NCBI GenBank assembly: GCA_028583685.1 | Contig: JAMXIF010001195.1 | Location: 18,942,147 to 19,006,146 of the forward strand | Direction: 5' to 3' | DNA: 64,000 bases | From: Petaurus breviceps papuanus | Lineage: Eukaryota > Chordata > Mammalia > Diprotodontia > Petauridae | Part shown: in pieces, positions 54,070 to 63,775 of the stretch | Position numbering within the stretch: position 1 is the stretch's first letter | Layout of the letters: the number at the start of each line of letters is the position of its first letter | Notes under the pieces: model-generated | Seen by the model: the letters and a program-made list of their open reading frames with translations, nothing else | The model's database searches: none | Told to the model about the DNA's origin: nothing | Program-made: the position numbers and the translations under genes

Positions 54070-54852
54070 AGTAGAGAAACTTTCCTGAAATTCCCCTCCA
54101 AGCAACTTTAAAACAACACCTTAAAATTCAAGAATGGGAGAGCCAACACAAGTCAGTGTGAGACATTCTTTCAGTCCACAGCAACGTAGGAGTTTGGACA
54201 AGAGGCATATGTGACAATGGAGGAAGAGGCCGGCCTGGAGGCCACATGGATGAAATATTAGTGGTGGGACCAGATGGTGGTGGAGACAGAAACAACAGCA
54301 ACCTCAATAGCTTTCAAGTCAGAGATAGTAAGGGGGCCAGGCAATTGGTTAGTAACAGGTTACAGGTTACTCCTCTGTTAGACCTGGATGTAGGATGAGA
54401 CACTGTTAAACAATTCTATTGCCTATACCAACTTCTGGGTCATAGTTCAAGGACAGAGAGAAACTTTTTCAGACAAGAGGGAGTAGAAGCCCTGAAAGGC
54501 AATATCATTTCCAGGTCCAAGCGATCAGGGACCCTGAAGAATAGTATGATTGCTGGTCCCAAAGGAGGCAGACTCTGCAGAACAGTATTCACTGAAATCC
54601 CAAGGGACTCCATCCCCTCCCTGGGTAAGGACCAGAGAACAGACCAAGAAAGCAATGGCCACACCTTGCCCCAGATAATACCACCTTGAAAGCATAGAGA
54701 ATTCCAAACCCACAGAACTAGCTCAGAAACCAGCAGTGCAAAAAAAAAGCTTGAAACTTGAAAGAGAGCCAGAGAGCCCCTCACACCCATTTATGCTGGA
54801 AACAGAGATCAATATTAACATAAACTTCCAATTCAAGAAAGAGGGTGGAAGA

Positions 54853-55690
54853 ATGAGCAAACAACAGGAAAAAGGACTGGACCATAAAAAGATACTATAG
54901 CTACAGGGAAAAGCTAGACACAAACTCAGAAGAAGATAATGAAGTCAAAATAGCTAGAAGAAAAGCCTCAAAGAAAAACATTAATTGGACAAAGCCCAAC
55001 AAGATTTCCTAGAAAAGCTAAAAAACAATTTTCAAAATCAAATAAGAGTTGTAGGGGAAAAAATAGGTAAATAAATGAAAACAAAGGAAGAAAATTGTGA
55101 AAAGACAACTTACAGCCTGGTAAAAAAAAGGCACAAAAAGATACTGAAGACAATAATACCATAAAAACACTTTTAGCCAAATGGAAAAAGAGGTACAAAA
55201 GCTTGCTGAAGAAAATAATTTCTTAAAAATTAGAATTAATCAAGTTGAAGACATGAAGAAACAATAAGACAAACTCAAAAGAATGAAAAAATGGAAGAAA
55301 GTGTGAAATATGTCATTGAGAAGATAATTGAACTAGAGAACAGATTGAGAAGAGATAATTTAAGAATTATTTGGATTACCTGATAGCCATGACCAAAGAA
55401 AGAGTTTAGATATCACATTTCAAGAAATTATCAGGGAAAACCGCTCTGATATCCTAGAACTAGGGGGTTAAATAGAAATTTAAAGAATCCACCCATCACC
55501 ACCTGGAAGAGATCCCCAAATCCAATAACATTATAGCCAAATTCTAGAACTCCAAGGCTGAAGGAAAAATACTTTAAGCAGCAAGAAATATACCATTCAA
55601 ATGCTGTGGAGTCACAGTCATGATAATCCAAGATTTAGCATCTACAACATTAAAGGAGTGGAGGGCTTGGAACATGGTATTACAAAGGAA
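54853..55690 (+). pseudogene. L1-b ORF1 (decayed)
   Basis: This is the L1 RNA-binding protein ORF1p, which trimerises and packages L1 RNA. The likely start is ATG 54853 (MSKQQEKGLDHKKIL). It is followed by a TNSEEDNEVKI-like acidic stretch, a lysine/glutamate-rich coiled-coil region (MEKEVQKLAEENNFLKIRIN at 55181 on) and the RRM start IIELENRLRRDNLRI (near 55325). The N-terminus parallels MSEKQTRAMSIKSYYGNREN of the 63.0-kb copy. Several stops and shifts interrupt it. The C-terminal domain is incomplete. Confidence 0.8.
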
Positions 55691-55692
55691 AA

Positions 55693-56028
55693 TGTTCCAC
55701 CCAGTACACAACTAGGAACTTTCTAGACCAGGGTTCCTATAGAGACACACAATATAGTTCATTGGTCCATTCAAATGCAGCAGAGTGTTGCTGATTTTCC
55801 CTCTTTTTAAAGCAGATCTGAAAAGCTATAAAAGCCAAATCTGTACCCCCATGAAACCACTACTATCCTGAGCATCCTCTTTAATAAGCTAATAAATGTT
55901 TTTTTTTTTTTTTTTTTTTTTTTTACTGTTTGGCTACTAGCTTTATTTCACCTCTGGTCTCGTGGATCTGCTTGTGGATGAAATTTTCCCTCAGCCCTAA
56001 GGAACCCAGGCTGAGAACTTCACCAACA
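55693..56028 (+). mobile_element. Solo LTR (endogenous retrovirus fossil), sense
   Basis: This 336-bp element begins TGTTCC and ends CCAACA, forming TGTT/AACA ends. It has TATA-like CTATAAAAG (55826-55834) and AATAAA (55891-55896). The T-run and a 100-bp U5-like end follow. GAAAA (55688-55692) and GAAAG (56029-56033) may be a slightly mutated duplication. It interrupts L1-b ORF1. No internal genes remain. Confidence 0.7.
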
Positions 56029-56059
56029 GAAAGCAAGGTAGACAAGGCAAGTATCACTT

Positions 56060-56160
56060 TAACCATTTTGAGCCATGATTTGCTTAGTCATGAAACTAGT
56101 AAGTGACCATAACCAGAACTCAAACCTGGTTTTCTAACTCCAAATTACATTTTTTTTCTA
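56060..56160 (-). repeat. MIR-class SINE fragment, antisense
   Basis: GAAACTAGTAAGTGACCATA, AACCAGAACTCAAACCTGGT and TTTTCTAACTCCAAATTACA are in antisense MIR order. Confidence 0.6.
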
Positions 56161-56444
56161 CTGCCCATAGAGTAAAAAATGTCTGAAAAGATATTAATAC
56201 GCACTTTTAATTGAACAAAGTACATTAAAAACAACAACAACAACAAAACAAAAGTGTCCTACTTAACTTTCAGCTTGTTTTGTGATGACGAATTCTTCCA
56301 GGGACTCATTTTAGACTTTTTTTCAACCTACACTCCCTATTTCAGGCTTACATTGCTGTTTAATTTACACCTATTTTTTTTTCCAAGCCAAGGAAAACCT
56401 TACCAATTTAGGACAGCTGAGGCTAGCACATTTTCCTAAAATAT

Positions 56445-56945
56445 AGAATATTTTAAAAATGAAAACATGTATTTATCTTTAACATTTGATTTCTAAATTC
56501 TCTCCCTTCCCTTCAGTCCCTCCCTCACCCACTGAGAAGGCAAGCAATATGATACCCATTATATGTGTGAAATCATGCAAAACATATTTCCATATTAGCC
56601 ATGTCCAAAAATAGTAAGAAAAACAAAGTGAGAAAATCATACTTCATTGGTAGCTGGGTGCTCTCTTAGTATCTTGCCACTTATGTTGATTTTGAAGCCT
56701 TTGTTAATCGCTTTTTGTTCATCAGTTCTCTCTCTGGAGGTAGATAGAAATTTTCATCCTGAGTTCTTCTGAATTGTCTTGGATTATTGTATTGACCAGT
56801 GTATCTATGTCTTTCACAGTTGATTATATTACAATATGACTCTTATGTACAGTGATCTCTGGTACTGCTCACTTCACTTGGCATCAGTTCATATAGGTCT
56901 TCCCATGTTTTTTCTGAAAACATCCCCCTCATCATTAAATATAGA
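56445..56945 (-). mobile_element. L1 3' region, antisense
   Basis: GAAATCATGCAAAACATATT, CATCAGTTCTCTCTCTGGAG, GAATTGTCTTGGATTATTGT and TCACTTGGCATCAGTTCATA are the reverse complement of a marsupial L1 3' UTR. It is older than L1-a. Confidence 0.75.
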
Positions 56946-57310
56946 ATATTTTTAAGGAGACACAGTTTTTTTTTTCTTTTATAACTTTCAAGTATGTCTA
57001 AAACCTAGAATTGGACTGACAAAGTGTTTCCTAGGAAGGATCCTTGGGAAAGATGTTTTAGTGAACAGATAAAAATCCAGTGTAATTACTGTAACCCTTA
57101 TTGTAATTGCAGTTGAGGGCTTCTAAAGTACTGGAGGCCTCTTGAAAACCTGCTGTTTTCTCTAATAGGTTAAACAACACCCCCCTGGTAATTTTGTTTA
57201 TGCTATTCATTTACTTAGCAAAGCCTTTATTTGTGGTTTTAGAGTAATGAGGCTTTACTGGAAAGATTTCAGGAATAGTCGTCTTACTGAAATATTAGCA
57301 CTGTGTCCAT
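56946..57310. other. No gene recognised
   Basis: This is unique-looking sequence without recognised repeats. Confidence 0.4.
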
Positions 57311-57672
57311 ATTTCACATAGTCATATTCTCATATCTTGGATTTCTGTGGTTTGATACTTACAAGTCTGTTCCTAAAATGCAATATAATCAAATAAAATT
57401 TTGTCACTGCTACCAAGTCAAAAGTGGGGTGCTTATTTGTACCAGAACCATCTGACCAGGTAAAGGTCATCCCATGGTAAGGTATGTAATGGTAATGGTA
57501 ATTTGAAGATCTTTCCTGCCCCATAATAGGTCAAATGTAATCACATGGTGCCCATGGGGGGAGGAGCTTGCTGAAAGGGTAGAATAGGAAGGGTGGATCA
57601 GGAAGGAGCAGGAGAGAGAGCCAGAATTGCTGGGAGCAATCAGAGTGGAGGTTGGGCAGCTAGTGTGAGTGA

Positions 57673-57987
57673 GTGAGTGAATGTCTGATGGAGAGAAGGC
57701 TTGGGAATGTTGGTGTTTGTGGCACTGATTATGTGTACCAACTTCTGGGCTGCTATGATGAATTTGGCTTTCAGGTTTTTATATTGAGCTTTCTGGTATT
57801 TCCAGAAATGCTTTGGTTCTGTCCTCCATGTGGCAAGTCTGTTACATTTTGTGATTCACAACTATACCAGCATATTTATAGCCACTGTGGGTGCTGCAAA
57901 TATTGCATTGGCATTACTTTTGGCGACTATGATATAAATATAAAGCCAAGCACGAGCAGCTTTCCAGAGGACTGCTACTGTGAATAG
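57673..57987 (+). other. 104-codon cysteine-rich open frame, unidentified
   Basis: The frame starts MSECLMERRLGNVGVCGTDY. Residues 47-81 hold CPPCGKSVTFC and HCGCCKYC, a CxxC-rich patch with two histidines between. Its last 15 or so codons run into an inverted-repeat arm. I do not recognise a protein family. No upstream promoter or homologous frame supports translation. The most cautious reading is a chance frame in a repeat. Confidence 0.25.
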
Positions 57988-57997
57988 CTCTAAGGTT
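57941..57997. repeat. Inverted repeat arm (partner 59177-59233), 57 bp
   Basis: 54 of 57 positions match the reverse complement of 59177-59233, including CAGCTTTCCAGAGGACTGCT. Weaker similarity continues inward for about 30 bp (AGTATAGTG block). The arms are 1.2 kb apart. Confidence 0.92.
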
Positions 57998-58352
57998 CTG
58001 ATCACAAAGTATAGTGCCTCTATTTGTTCCAGGATTCATGGCCATTTAGATTGAGATTTTAAGGTCAAGGATCCTATAAGGTAGAATGTAATGGCAAGCA
58101 AAGGAGTACTTAGAGCCTTGTTTTGGTTATTTAAGCATTTAGCACCTTTTTTCAGTTCTTCAAGTGCCTTTGAGCCCCATCTTGTGATCTGAAGGTGGGA
58201 GGAGCTTACTGACACAACAGGAAGGGTGGGACAGGAAAGTGAACCACCATATAAAAGCAGGAGCACAAGGTGGAACAGAGCAGAGCTGAGAAGGAGAACA
58301 CTTGTGGTGTCAGCACTCTGTTTGCCTGTTTTGTCTGTGTTGATTTGTGCTT

Positions 58353-58471
58353 GTGTTATTTTGTCAGACAGAAGCTTTCTGTTGGTTGATTGCATTACTT
58401 TGTCAATAGAAGCATTCTCTCTGTTGAATTGTGTTACTTTGTCAGACAGATGCACTCTGTCCGTTGAATTG
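58353..58471 (+). repeat. Minisatellite, three units of about 40 bp
   Basis: Three units share TTACTTTGTCAGACAGA-like starts and CTGTTGAATTG-like ends (58353, 58393, 58432). They lie about 100 bp after the TATA-like box. Confidence 0.88.
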
Positions 58472-58829
58472 TATTGATTTCAGAGGCAGAAAGTAAATCA
58501 AGATGATAGTGCTGGCAATGTTTGTGAATATTGCTGTAATTCTGCTAAGTTTGATGTGTGTAGATATTGTCGTGGTTCTGTTAAGTTTTCTTTTCTTAGG
58601 AACAGAGACTTTGAAGGGCTTGAGGTGGACTGGTCACCGTGAGCTTTGAACTGGAACAGGAGCTGGGAGCTGCCTACCTGTAAGTCCAGGTGATATTTGG
58701 GTACATTTAGACAAGAGCTGGGAACATGGAAGAGGAACTATGGAATTTGTGAGCCAGCCCTGAGTCAAGATACAAGGGCCTTTCCTTGGGTACTTAGTGC
58801 TGGCTGACAAGATCATGATTTACTGTGAC

Positions 58830-58980
58830 CTAGGGGTGCGAGAACTTTGTACTTTGTACCTCTTGATGACTGAGTTAAGGATGATTGGAAGCTAGTCTCC
58901 AATCAAGAAGAAAGAAGACTTTCTGACCGATGAGATTAAGACCATGTGAACTAGGAGTGGGAGAACTTTGTACTTTGTAT
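58830..58980 (+). repeat. Direct repeat with 121-bp period
   Basis: GAGAACTTTGTACTTTGTA, preceded by CTAGGGGTGC or CTAGGAGTGG, occurs at 58830-58860 and 58951-58980. Confidence 0.85.
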
Positions 58981-59176
58981 CCCTTAAGGAGGATTACTTC
59001 TTAAGGATGATCAAGTTAAGGACTTACTGAATGATATCTTTTGTTTAAAACTATGTGGTCACTTTAATGATAAGTTGTTATGTTATATCATTGTGAATGC
59101 GTACTTTGGTTTCTGTGGATATTTTACTTTAGTTTACTGCTGAATAAATAGGGAATTCACTATACTATGGTCTCAC

Positions 59177-59233
59177 AACCTTAGAGCTATTCACAGCAGC
59201 AGTCCTCTGGAAAGCTGCTGGTGCTTGACTTTA
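59177..59233. repeat. Inverted repeat arm (partner 57941-57997)
   Basis: This is the second arm of the 57-bp inverted repeat. It lies 29 bp after the AATAAA signal. Confidence 0.92.
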
Positions 59234-59256
59234 AAGGTACTAGGAACAATGCAGAA

Positions 59257-59290
59257 AGCAATGATGATGATGATGATGATGATGATGATA
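59257..59290 (+). repeat. (GAT)n microsatellite
   Basis: About ten GAT units are present. On the minus strand they appear as a run of ATC/CAT codons and give an artificial polyisoleucine or polyhistidine frame. Confidence 0.95.
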
Positions 59291-59438
59291 AATATATGCA
59301 CCCCCTCCACACATATATATGTTATAAATATATATGTGTATATGTATATCCCTTGGTAAGGTATTAAAAGCAACATAAAAACAAATATATAAATGCATAT
59401 ATGGACACATTTTATATATATGGGTACATATGTATACA

Positions 59439-59514
59439 CACATATATACCCACAAAGACACACATATATGTGTATATATACACATATATGCGTGTCTTTG
59501 TGGGTATATATGTG
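59439..59514. repeat. 76-bp near-perfect palindrome
   Basis: Two 38-bp arms meet with no spacer at 59476/59477. They contain ACCCACAAAGACAC and its complement GTGTCTTTGTGGGT. Only one pair (59462 and 59491) mismatches. It lies in TA/TG-rich sequence (59295-59514). Confidence 0.95.
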
Positions 59515-59978
59515 ACTTAGGGACCAAGCAGAGACAATGAATGGACCAGATTGCATAGGCCTAGAAATATATTAGACTTAAAAAAAATAATTCTCTGGAC
59601 TCACTTTTACTTATATGTCTTGATACTATTGCTGTAGCCTAAGACTTTGTGAAGGCACAGTCACTAGGCACGTATACTCTTCTGCCTCTAAAGAACCTTG
59701 CTGGTTCACGGACATGAAGTCAGTGTGAATGCCACTGAGAGAATGTGAGGGTTAATTCTCACGTGCGGAGGATCTGGGTAGGCTTCTCTGATCTAAAGGA
59801 ATCCCAATCAGACAAGTCAAGCAATTTAGTTATCATTAGGAGCTCATCCATTACCACGAGTAAAGGTTGAGCTCTAGCAGGATATGGTGCTGGTCTCTTC
59901 AGGAACCATACCTGCATAGAACTGGTGTTGGGGGAGGTCTGCCCACTAGCTTGTTCAACTCAGTAAATGGAGAGGGCA
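59515..59978. other. No gene recognised
   Basis: Nothing identifiable is visible. Confidence 0.4.
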
Positions 59979-59990
59979 TGAGTGTATGAT

Positions 59991-60061
59991 ATTTTTTTTT
60001 GCTTTTTGGAGGGCAATTGGGGTTAAGTGACTTGCCCAAGGTCACACAGCTAGTTTTTGTG
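59991..60061 (-). mobile_element. 5'-truncated WSINE-type SINE, antisense, 12-bp TSD
   Basis: Only the 3' 70 bp (TTTTTGGAGGGCAATTGGGG to AAGGTCACACAGCTAG) are present. TGAGTGTATGAT (59979-59990) and TGAGTATATGAT (60062-60073) are the duplication. The element was therefore truncated at insertion and not cut later. Confidence 0.85.
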
Positions 60062-60073
60062 TGAGTATATGAT

Positions 60074-60544
60074 CTTGCAAACTCCAAAGTATAGTGGTAA
60101 GGTTTTTCATTGACAGTCACATCTTCTTTCATATTATCAAGGGCTTTCCAAGTGCCAAGTGGTGATATATGTGTTTGCAGATAGTCTTGGCTGTCTCCAA
60201 GGTCTAACTGAGATGCTTCTAGTTGTGTAAGGTTTTGGTGAATTATAGTGACTATGAGTGAAGCCATAGTTCAAAAAGATACATGTTGTAAAGATGAATG
60301 TTTGTGTGTGTATGTGTTTGTGTGTAGAGTCTGTTTAAGAAATTTCCATGGTACACAGCAAGGAAGAATAAATATTTTCATAGTGAGAAATATAACACTG
60401 AAGGTAATACTTAAAGGCCTCATTTTCTGTCTGGTCTGGGTAGCAGATTGAGTGACTTAAGGTTGAGAAGACTACAGCACAGAAGTACGAATTAGCTGTG
60501 TCCCTTGGTCTGATGTGAGGAATTTGGAAGTCAGCTTTACCAGA
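60074..60544. other. No gene recognised
   Basis: Unidentified sequence with short overlapping frames. Confidence 0.4.
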
Positions 60545-60700
60545 GATTCATAAGTTCATGCATTTAGACCTGGGAAGGAGTTCAAAAGCCATTCAGACCA
60601 ATCTCCTCATTTTACAAATGATGAAACTGAGGTTATATAACTGAGGAGATTATATGACTTGATCAAGGATTCTCAGGTAAGTATTTGAGAGATGATCTCC
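60545..60700 (-). repeat. MIR-class SINE, antisense
   Basis: CAGACCAATCTCCTCATTTT, AAATGATGAAACTGAGGTTA and GACTTGATCAAGGATTCTCA match this relic family. Confidence 0.65.
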
Positions 60701-60984
60701 ATTGTATTGCTGGGAGAGGGATCTGTAATTGGTGATGTTTTAGGACATAATGGAGAATATAAAAACTTGCTATCGTGACAATATTTTGGCCCAAGTACTA
60801 GAGTAAGGTTATGATAAAATTTGGTGAGATCATTGCCTAAGGTTGTGCCTAAATGTGGGATGGAAGTAGGAGACCTAGACATTTTCCAACCAGGTGCTTG
60901 GTAAAACACAGATTTTACCCATTTGAATAAACTAGTTAGCATTGATTATACTGAACCTCATGCTACTTACAGGTTACTTACAGA
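60701..60984. other. Unidentified
   Basis: An 89-codon minus-strand frame (60673-60942) has no recognisable domain. Confidence 0.35.
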
Positions 60985-61213
60985 TTAATTTAGATTTTTC
61001 CATATCTCTTACCCATGATTTTTTATTTTTGCTACAGCTGAAGCATAATTTATTCTTCTTCAGCCTTTACCTTTACTGTGTGTATCTCTCTGCTTCAAAT
61101 GTGCTTCTTGTAAATAGCATATTCTAGGATCCTATTTTTAATCCAGTCTGTTTCTGTGTTATGGGAGAGTTCATCCCATTCATTCAGTTATGAGTACTGT
61201 GTATCTCCCTCCA
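60985..61213 (-). pseudogene. L1-c ORF2 start, endonuclease fragment (decayed)
   Basis: ATG at 61213 begins ATGGAGGGAGATACACAG, which matches ATGGAGGGAAAGAGACAG at 834 in L1-a. It is followed by ACAGACTGGATTAAAAATAG and ACAAGAAGCACATTTGAAGC, corresponding to the WIK and QETHLKQ blocks. The fragment ends near 60985. Confidence 0.75.
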
Positions 61214-61944
61214 TTCTATTCTTCGTTGTTTATACTTTCCTCTCTGCTTTCAGCCTGTCCCTCCTCATCAGTGTTTTGTTTCTGACCACCACCTCCCTCA
61301 GTCTGCCCTCCCTTCTCTCAGTGTCTTCCTTTCCCCCACCCCTTTCCACTCCTACTTCTGCCCTCTCTTCCATCCGGACCCTTCCCTTTTCTTACAGTTT
61401 TGCCCTCCTACTTCCTATAAGGTAAGATAAATTTCTACACACAACTGAGTATGTATGTTATTCCCTCTTGAGCCAAATCTGATGAGAGTAAGGTTCAAAC
61501 AATGCTCACTCCCTTTCTTCTTTCCCTCCACTGTAATAAGTCTTTTGTGCCTCTACATGTGATGCAATTTATCCTATTCTGCCTCCTCTTTTCCTCTTCT
61601 CTCAGTCCTTTTTTTGGCTTTTTGGAAGACAATTGGGGTTAAGTGACTTGCCCATTGTCACCCGGCTAGTTTTTGTGTTAAGTGTCTGAGGCTGGATTTG
61701 AACTCAGGTCCTCCTGACTCCAGGGCTGGTGCTCTACTCACTGCACTACCTCGCTGCCCCTCTCAGTACTTTTTAAAATCATCACATCAAAGTCAACTTA
61801 TACCACACTCTCTTTCTATGTGTACTCCTAATTGCCCTAATAGAGATTCAGTTCTCAAGAGTTACATGTATCATCTTCCCATGCAGAATTGTAAACAGTT
61901 TAACTTTATTGGATAATATGTTCTTTTCTTTCCTCTTTGTCCTT
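61214..61944 (-). other. L1-c inter-ORF spacer, purine-rich on the L1 sense strand
   Basis: 731 bp separate the ORF1 stop from the conserved ORF2 ATG (61213). That is about 570 bp after removing the SINE and one target-site copy. Blocks such as AGTGGAGGGAAAGAAGAAAG, TTACTCTCATCAGATTTGGC and TATAGGAAGTAGGAGGGCAA (L1 sense strand) align with 360-730 of L1-a. Human and mouse L1 spacers are only about 60 and 40 bp as I recall. Confidence 0.8.
61614..61760 (-). mobile_element. WSINE-type SINE inserted in L1-c, 14-bp TSD
   Basis: TTTTTGGAAGACAATTGGGG, GACTTGCCCATTGTCACCCG, TTTGAACTCAGGTCCTCCTG and CACTACCTCGCTGCCCC are in antisense order. TCTCAGTCCTTTTT (61600-61613) and TCTCAGTACTTTTT (61761-61774) are the duplication. 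Confidence 0.92.
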
Positions 61945-63030
61945 TTATACTTCTCTTGAGTCTTGTATTTGAAGATTGAATTCCCCATTCAGCTCTGGTC
62001 TTTTCATCAGGAAAATTTGAAAGTCCCTATTTCATTGAAGGTCCATCTTTTCCCTTGAAAGATCCTCAGTTTTGTTGAATAGTTGAATCTTGATAGTTGT
62101 AATCCAAGCTCTTTTGCCTTCCAGAATATCATATTTTAAGCCCTCTACCCCTTTAATATAGAAGCTGCTAAATCCTGTATAATCCTGACTGTGGCTCCTT
62201 GATATTTGAATTATTTCTTTCTGGCTGCTTGCAGTATTTTCTCCTTGATCTGATAAATCTGGAGTTTGGCTACAATATTCCTTGGAGTTTTCATTCTGGG
62301 ATGTCTTTCAGAAGGTCATTAGTAAATTCTTTCAATTACTATTTTACCCCCTGGTTCTAGAATATCAGGGTAGTTTTCCTTGATAATTTCTTGAAAGATG
62401 CTGTCTAGGATTTTTTTTTATCATGGCTTTCAGGTAGTCCAATAATTCTTAAATTATCTCCCCTGGATCTATTTTCCAGGTCAGTTGTTTTTCCAGTGAG
62501 GTATTTTATATTTTCTTCTATTTTCCCCCATTCTTTTGATGTTGTTTGACTGATTCCTGATGTCTTATAGAGTCATCAGCTTCCACTTGGCCAATTCTGA
62601 TCTTTAAGGAATTATTTTCTTCAGTGTGCTTTTGTACCTCCTTTTCCATATGGTCAATTCCACTTTTTAAGGCAGTGTTTCTTCAGTGGATTTTCACCAC
62701 ATTTGTCTAATTCAATTTTTAAGAAGTTGTTTTCTTCAGGCAATTTTTGTGCTTCTTTTACCAAGCTATTGACTTCTTTCATAATTCTCCTTCATAACTC
62801 TCATTTCTTTTACCATTTTCCCCCTCTACTTCTCTTACTTGATTCTCAAAATCATTTCTGAGATGCTCTTCCAAGAGGACCTTTTGGGTTAGAGACGAAT
62901 TGATGCTCCCCTTTGGAGCTTCTCATGTGGGTGTTTTGATATTTTCGTCCTCTTCTGAGTTTGTGTTCTCATTTTCCCTGTTTCCATAGTAGCTTTTAAT
63001 GGACATGGCTCTTGTTTGTTTTTCACTCAT
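61945..63030 (-). pseudogene. L1-c ORF1 (decayed), about 361 codons
   Basis: This is L1 ORF1p, the trimeric RNA-binding chaperone. The start is ATG at 63030 (MSEKQTRAMSIKSYYGNREN, NSEEDENIKT). A coiled coil with KEVQKHTEENNSLKIRIGQV follows. The RRM region has DNLRIIGLPESHD, and the C-terminal domain has KEKILQAARKK, TVRIIQDLAASILKG and QIFLMKRPELNGEFNLQIQD, ending DSREV-stop at 61945-61947. Human ORF1p is 338 residues. Several internal stops and shifts show the copy is dead. I chose this stop because the C-terminal domain frame reaches it. Confidence 0.85.
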
Positions 63031-63515
63031 TTTTAAAGAGTTGAGCTCTGCTCCTGGGGCACAGGAGACACTGTCCCAAGCTTCTTGGAGACCAGAGTCC
63101 TGGTCCCTGTTTTTTTTGCCCCAGGGCCTCAGGTGCTGGTGGCTTGTGCACTGCACTGAGGTGACCTGTTCCAGTGGTGCCTATTGTGCCAGGGTTCTGG
63201 GACTGGCAGTTTGCTTTCTGAACTGGAACTGAAGGCCTTGCAGCTGATCTGCTATGCCACCAGCCTGCTGAGCCATAATGTAGGGGCCTCAGTTGCTGTT
63301 CTGGCCTGGCTTGCATAGACACCATCTATGCTGAGCTGCCCTTTTATCCAAGTGAGACAGACCTTTCCTGGAGTCCTTCTAAGTTATCTTGAGGTGGAAA
63401 ATTATTTCACTCAATCTTTTTGCGGGTTCTGTTACTCCAGAATCTCTTTAGAGGCTTATTCTAGTGTTGTTTCTGAGGGAAACTGGGGAGAACTCAGGCA
63501 ACTTCCTGGCTTCTT

Positions 63516-63528
63516 GCCACCATCTTGG
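63516..63528 (-). promoter_or_regulatory. YY1-type motif at the L1-c 5' end
   Basis: CCAAGATGGTGGC on the minus strand lies about 12 bp inside the inferred 5' end, parallel to CCAAGATGGCGG of L1-b. One core base differs from the usual motif. Function is inferred. Confidence 0.5.
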
Positions 63529-63604
63529 TTCTGTCTCTTTTCACATCTCCTAATGACCTGCTGCTGGCTTGTCATGCAGAGTTTCAGAATCTTAATCTAC
63601 CCTC

Positions 63605-63775
63605 CTTAAAGACACAGAAACACACACATACACACACACACATCAAGAGATATTAGGATATACATATGAATAAATATATATATGTACATACATACATACA
63701 TATACATTGAAAGATATCAGGATATATGTGCATGTATGTGTGCGTGCGTGTGTGCGTGTGTGTGTGTGTTTGTGT
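63605..63775. repeat. CA/TA/TG simple-sequence cluster
   Basis: (CA)n at 63610-63642 is followed by TA/CATA tracts and (TG)n with CG steps at 63728-63775. A GATATTAGGATATA block near 63650 recurs as GATATCAGGATATA near 63713. Confidence 0.9.

Larger units (their letters stand above)
54040..55692 (+). mobile_element. LINE-1 element (L1-b), 5' UTR and most of ORF1
   Basis: The element starts near GGATGGAGCCAAGATGGCGG, has about 0.8 kb of 5' UTR, then ORF1. It is cut at 55692, where an LTR begins. Sequence after the LTR does not resume L1, so the 3' part was lost or never copied. ORF1 corresponds to that of the minus-strand L1 at 61.9-63.0 kb. Confidence 0.85.
57540..59235 (+). repeat. Unclassified promoter-bearing compound repeat
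   Basis: A GGAGGAGCTTGCTGAAAGGG block (57557) recurs diverged at 58200 (GGAGCTTACTGACACAACAG), each followed by GGAAGGGTGG. After the second come TATA-like ATATAAAAGC (58249) and, 0.9 kb on, AATAAA (59143). Inverted 57-bp arms (57941-57997, 59177-59233) bracket the second unit. This could be an LTR with an unusually long transcribed part, or two repeats in opposite orientation. I do not recognise the family. Confidence 0.5.
60985..63540 (-). mobile_element. LINE-1 element (L1-c), 5' part, antisense
   Basis: From right to left this L1 has its 5' UTR (63540-63031), ORF1 (63030-61945), a long inter-ORF spacer (61944-61214, containing a SINE) and the first about 230 bp of ORF2 (61213-60985). It is the only copy here that joins ORF1 to ORF2. 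It is truncated within the endonuclease domain. No target-site duplication was found. Confidence 0.85.

Noticed and set aside
54440-54790. 116-codon minus-strand frame
   Set aside because: It lies antisense to the L1-b 5' UTR. It has no recognisable domain, and overlapping frames of similar length occur there.
58036-58455. 139-codon minus-strand frame and an opposing 83-codon frame
   Set aside because: Both run through the tandem 40-bp units and promoter-like block of the compound repeat. Repetition explains the open length. No domain is recognised.
58503-58649. Short hydrophobic frame (MIVLAMFVNIAVILLSLMCV...) in the compound repeat
   Set aside because: TG-rich sequence readily yields V/L/I-rich peptides. 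A second frame over the same bases is equally open, so neither is supported.
59439-59514. The palindrome as a microRNA precursor
   Set aside because: There is no loop, the arms are TA/TG-rich, and the stem is almost perfectly paired with no bulges. A simple DNA palindrome is the better reading.
59191-59556. Minus-strand frames with polyisoleucine or polyhistidine runs
   Set aside because: They are produced by the GAT microsatellite and TA/TG-rich sequence. No signal of a gene.
63023-63325. Overlapping 77- and 100-codon frames on both strands
   Set aside because: They lie within the L1-c 5' UTR and ORF1 start. Only the MSEKQTR start at 63030 has support from a second L1 copy.
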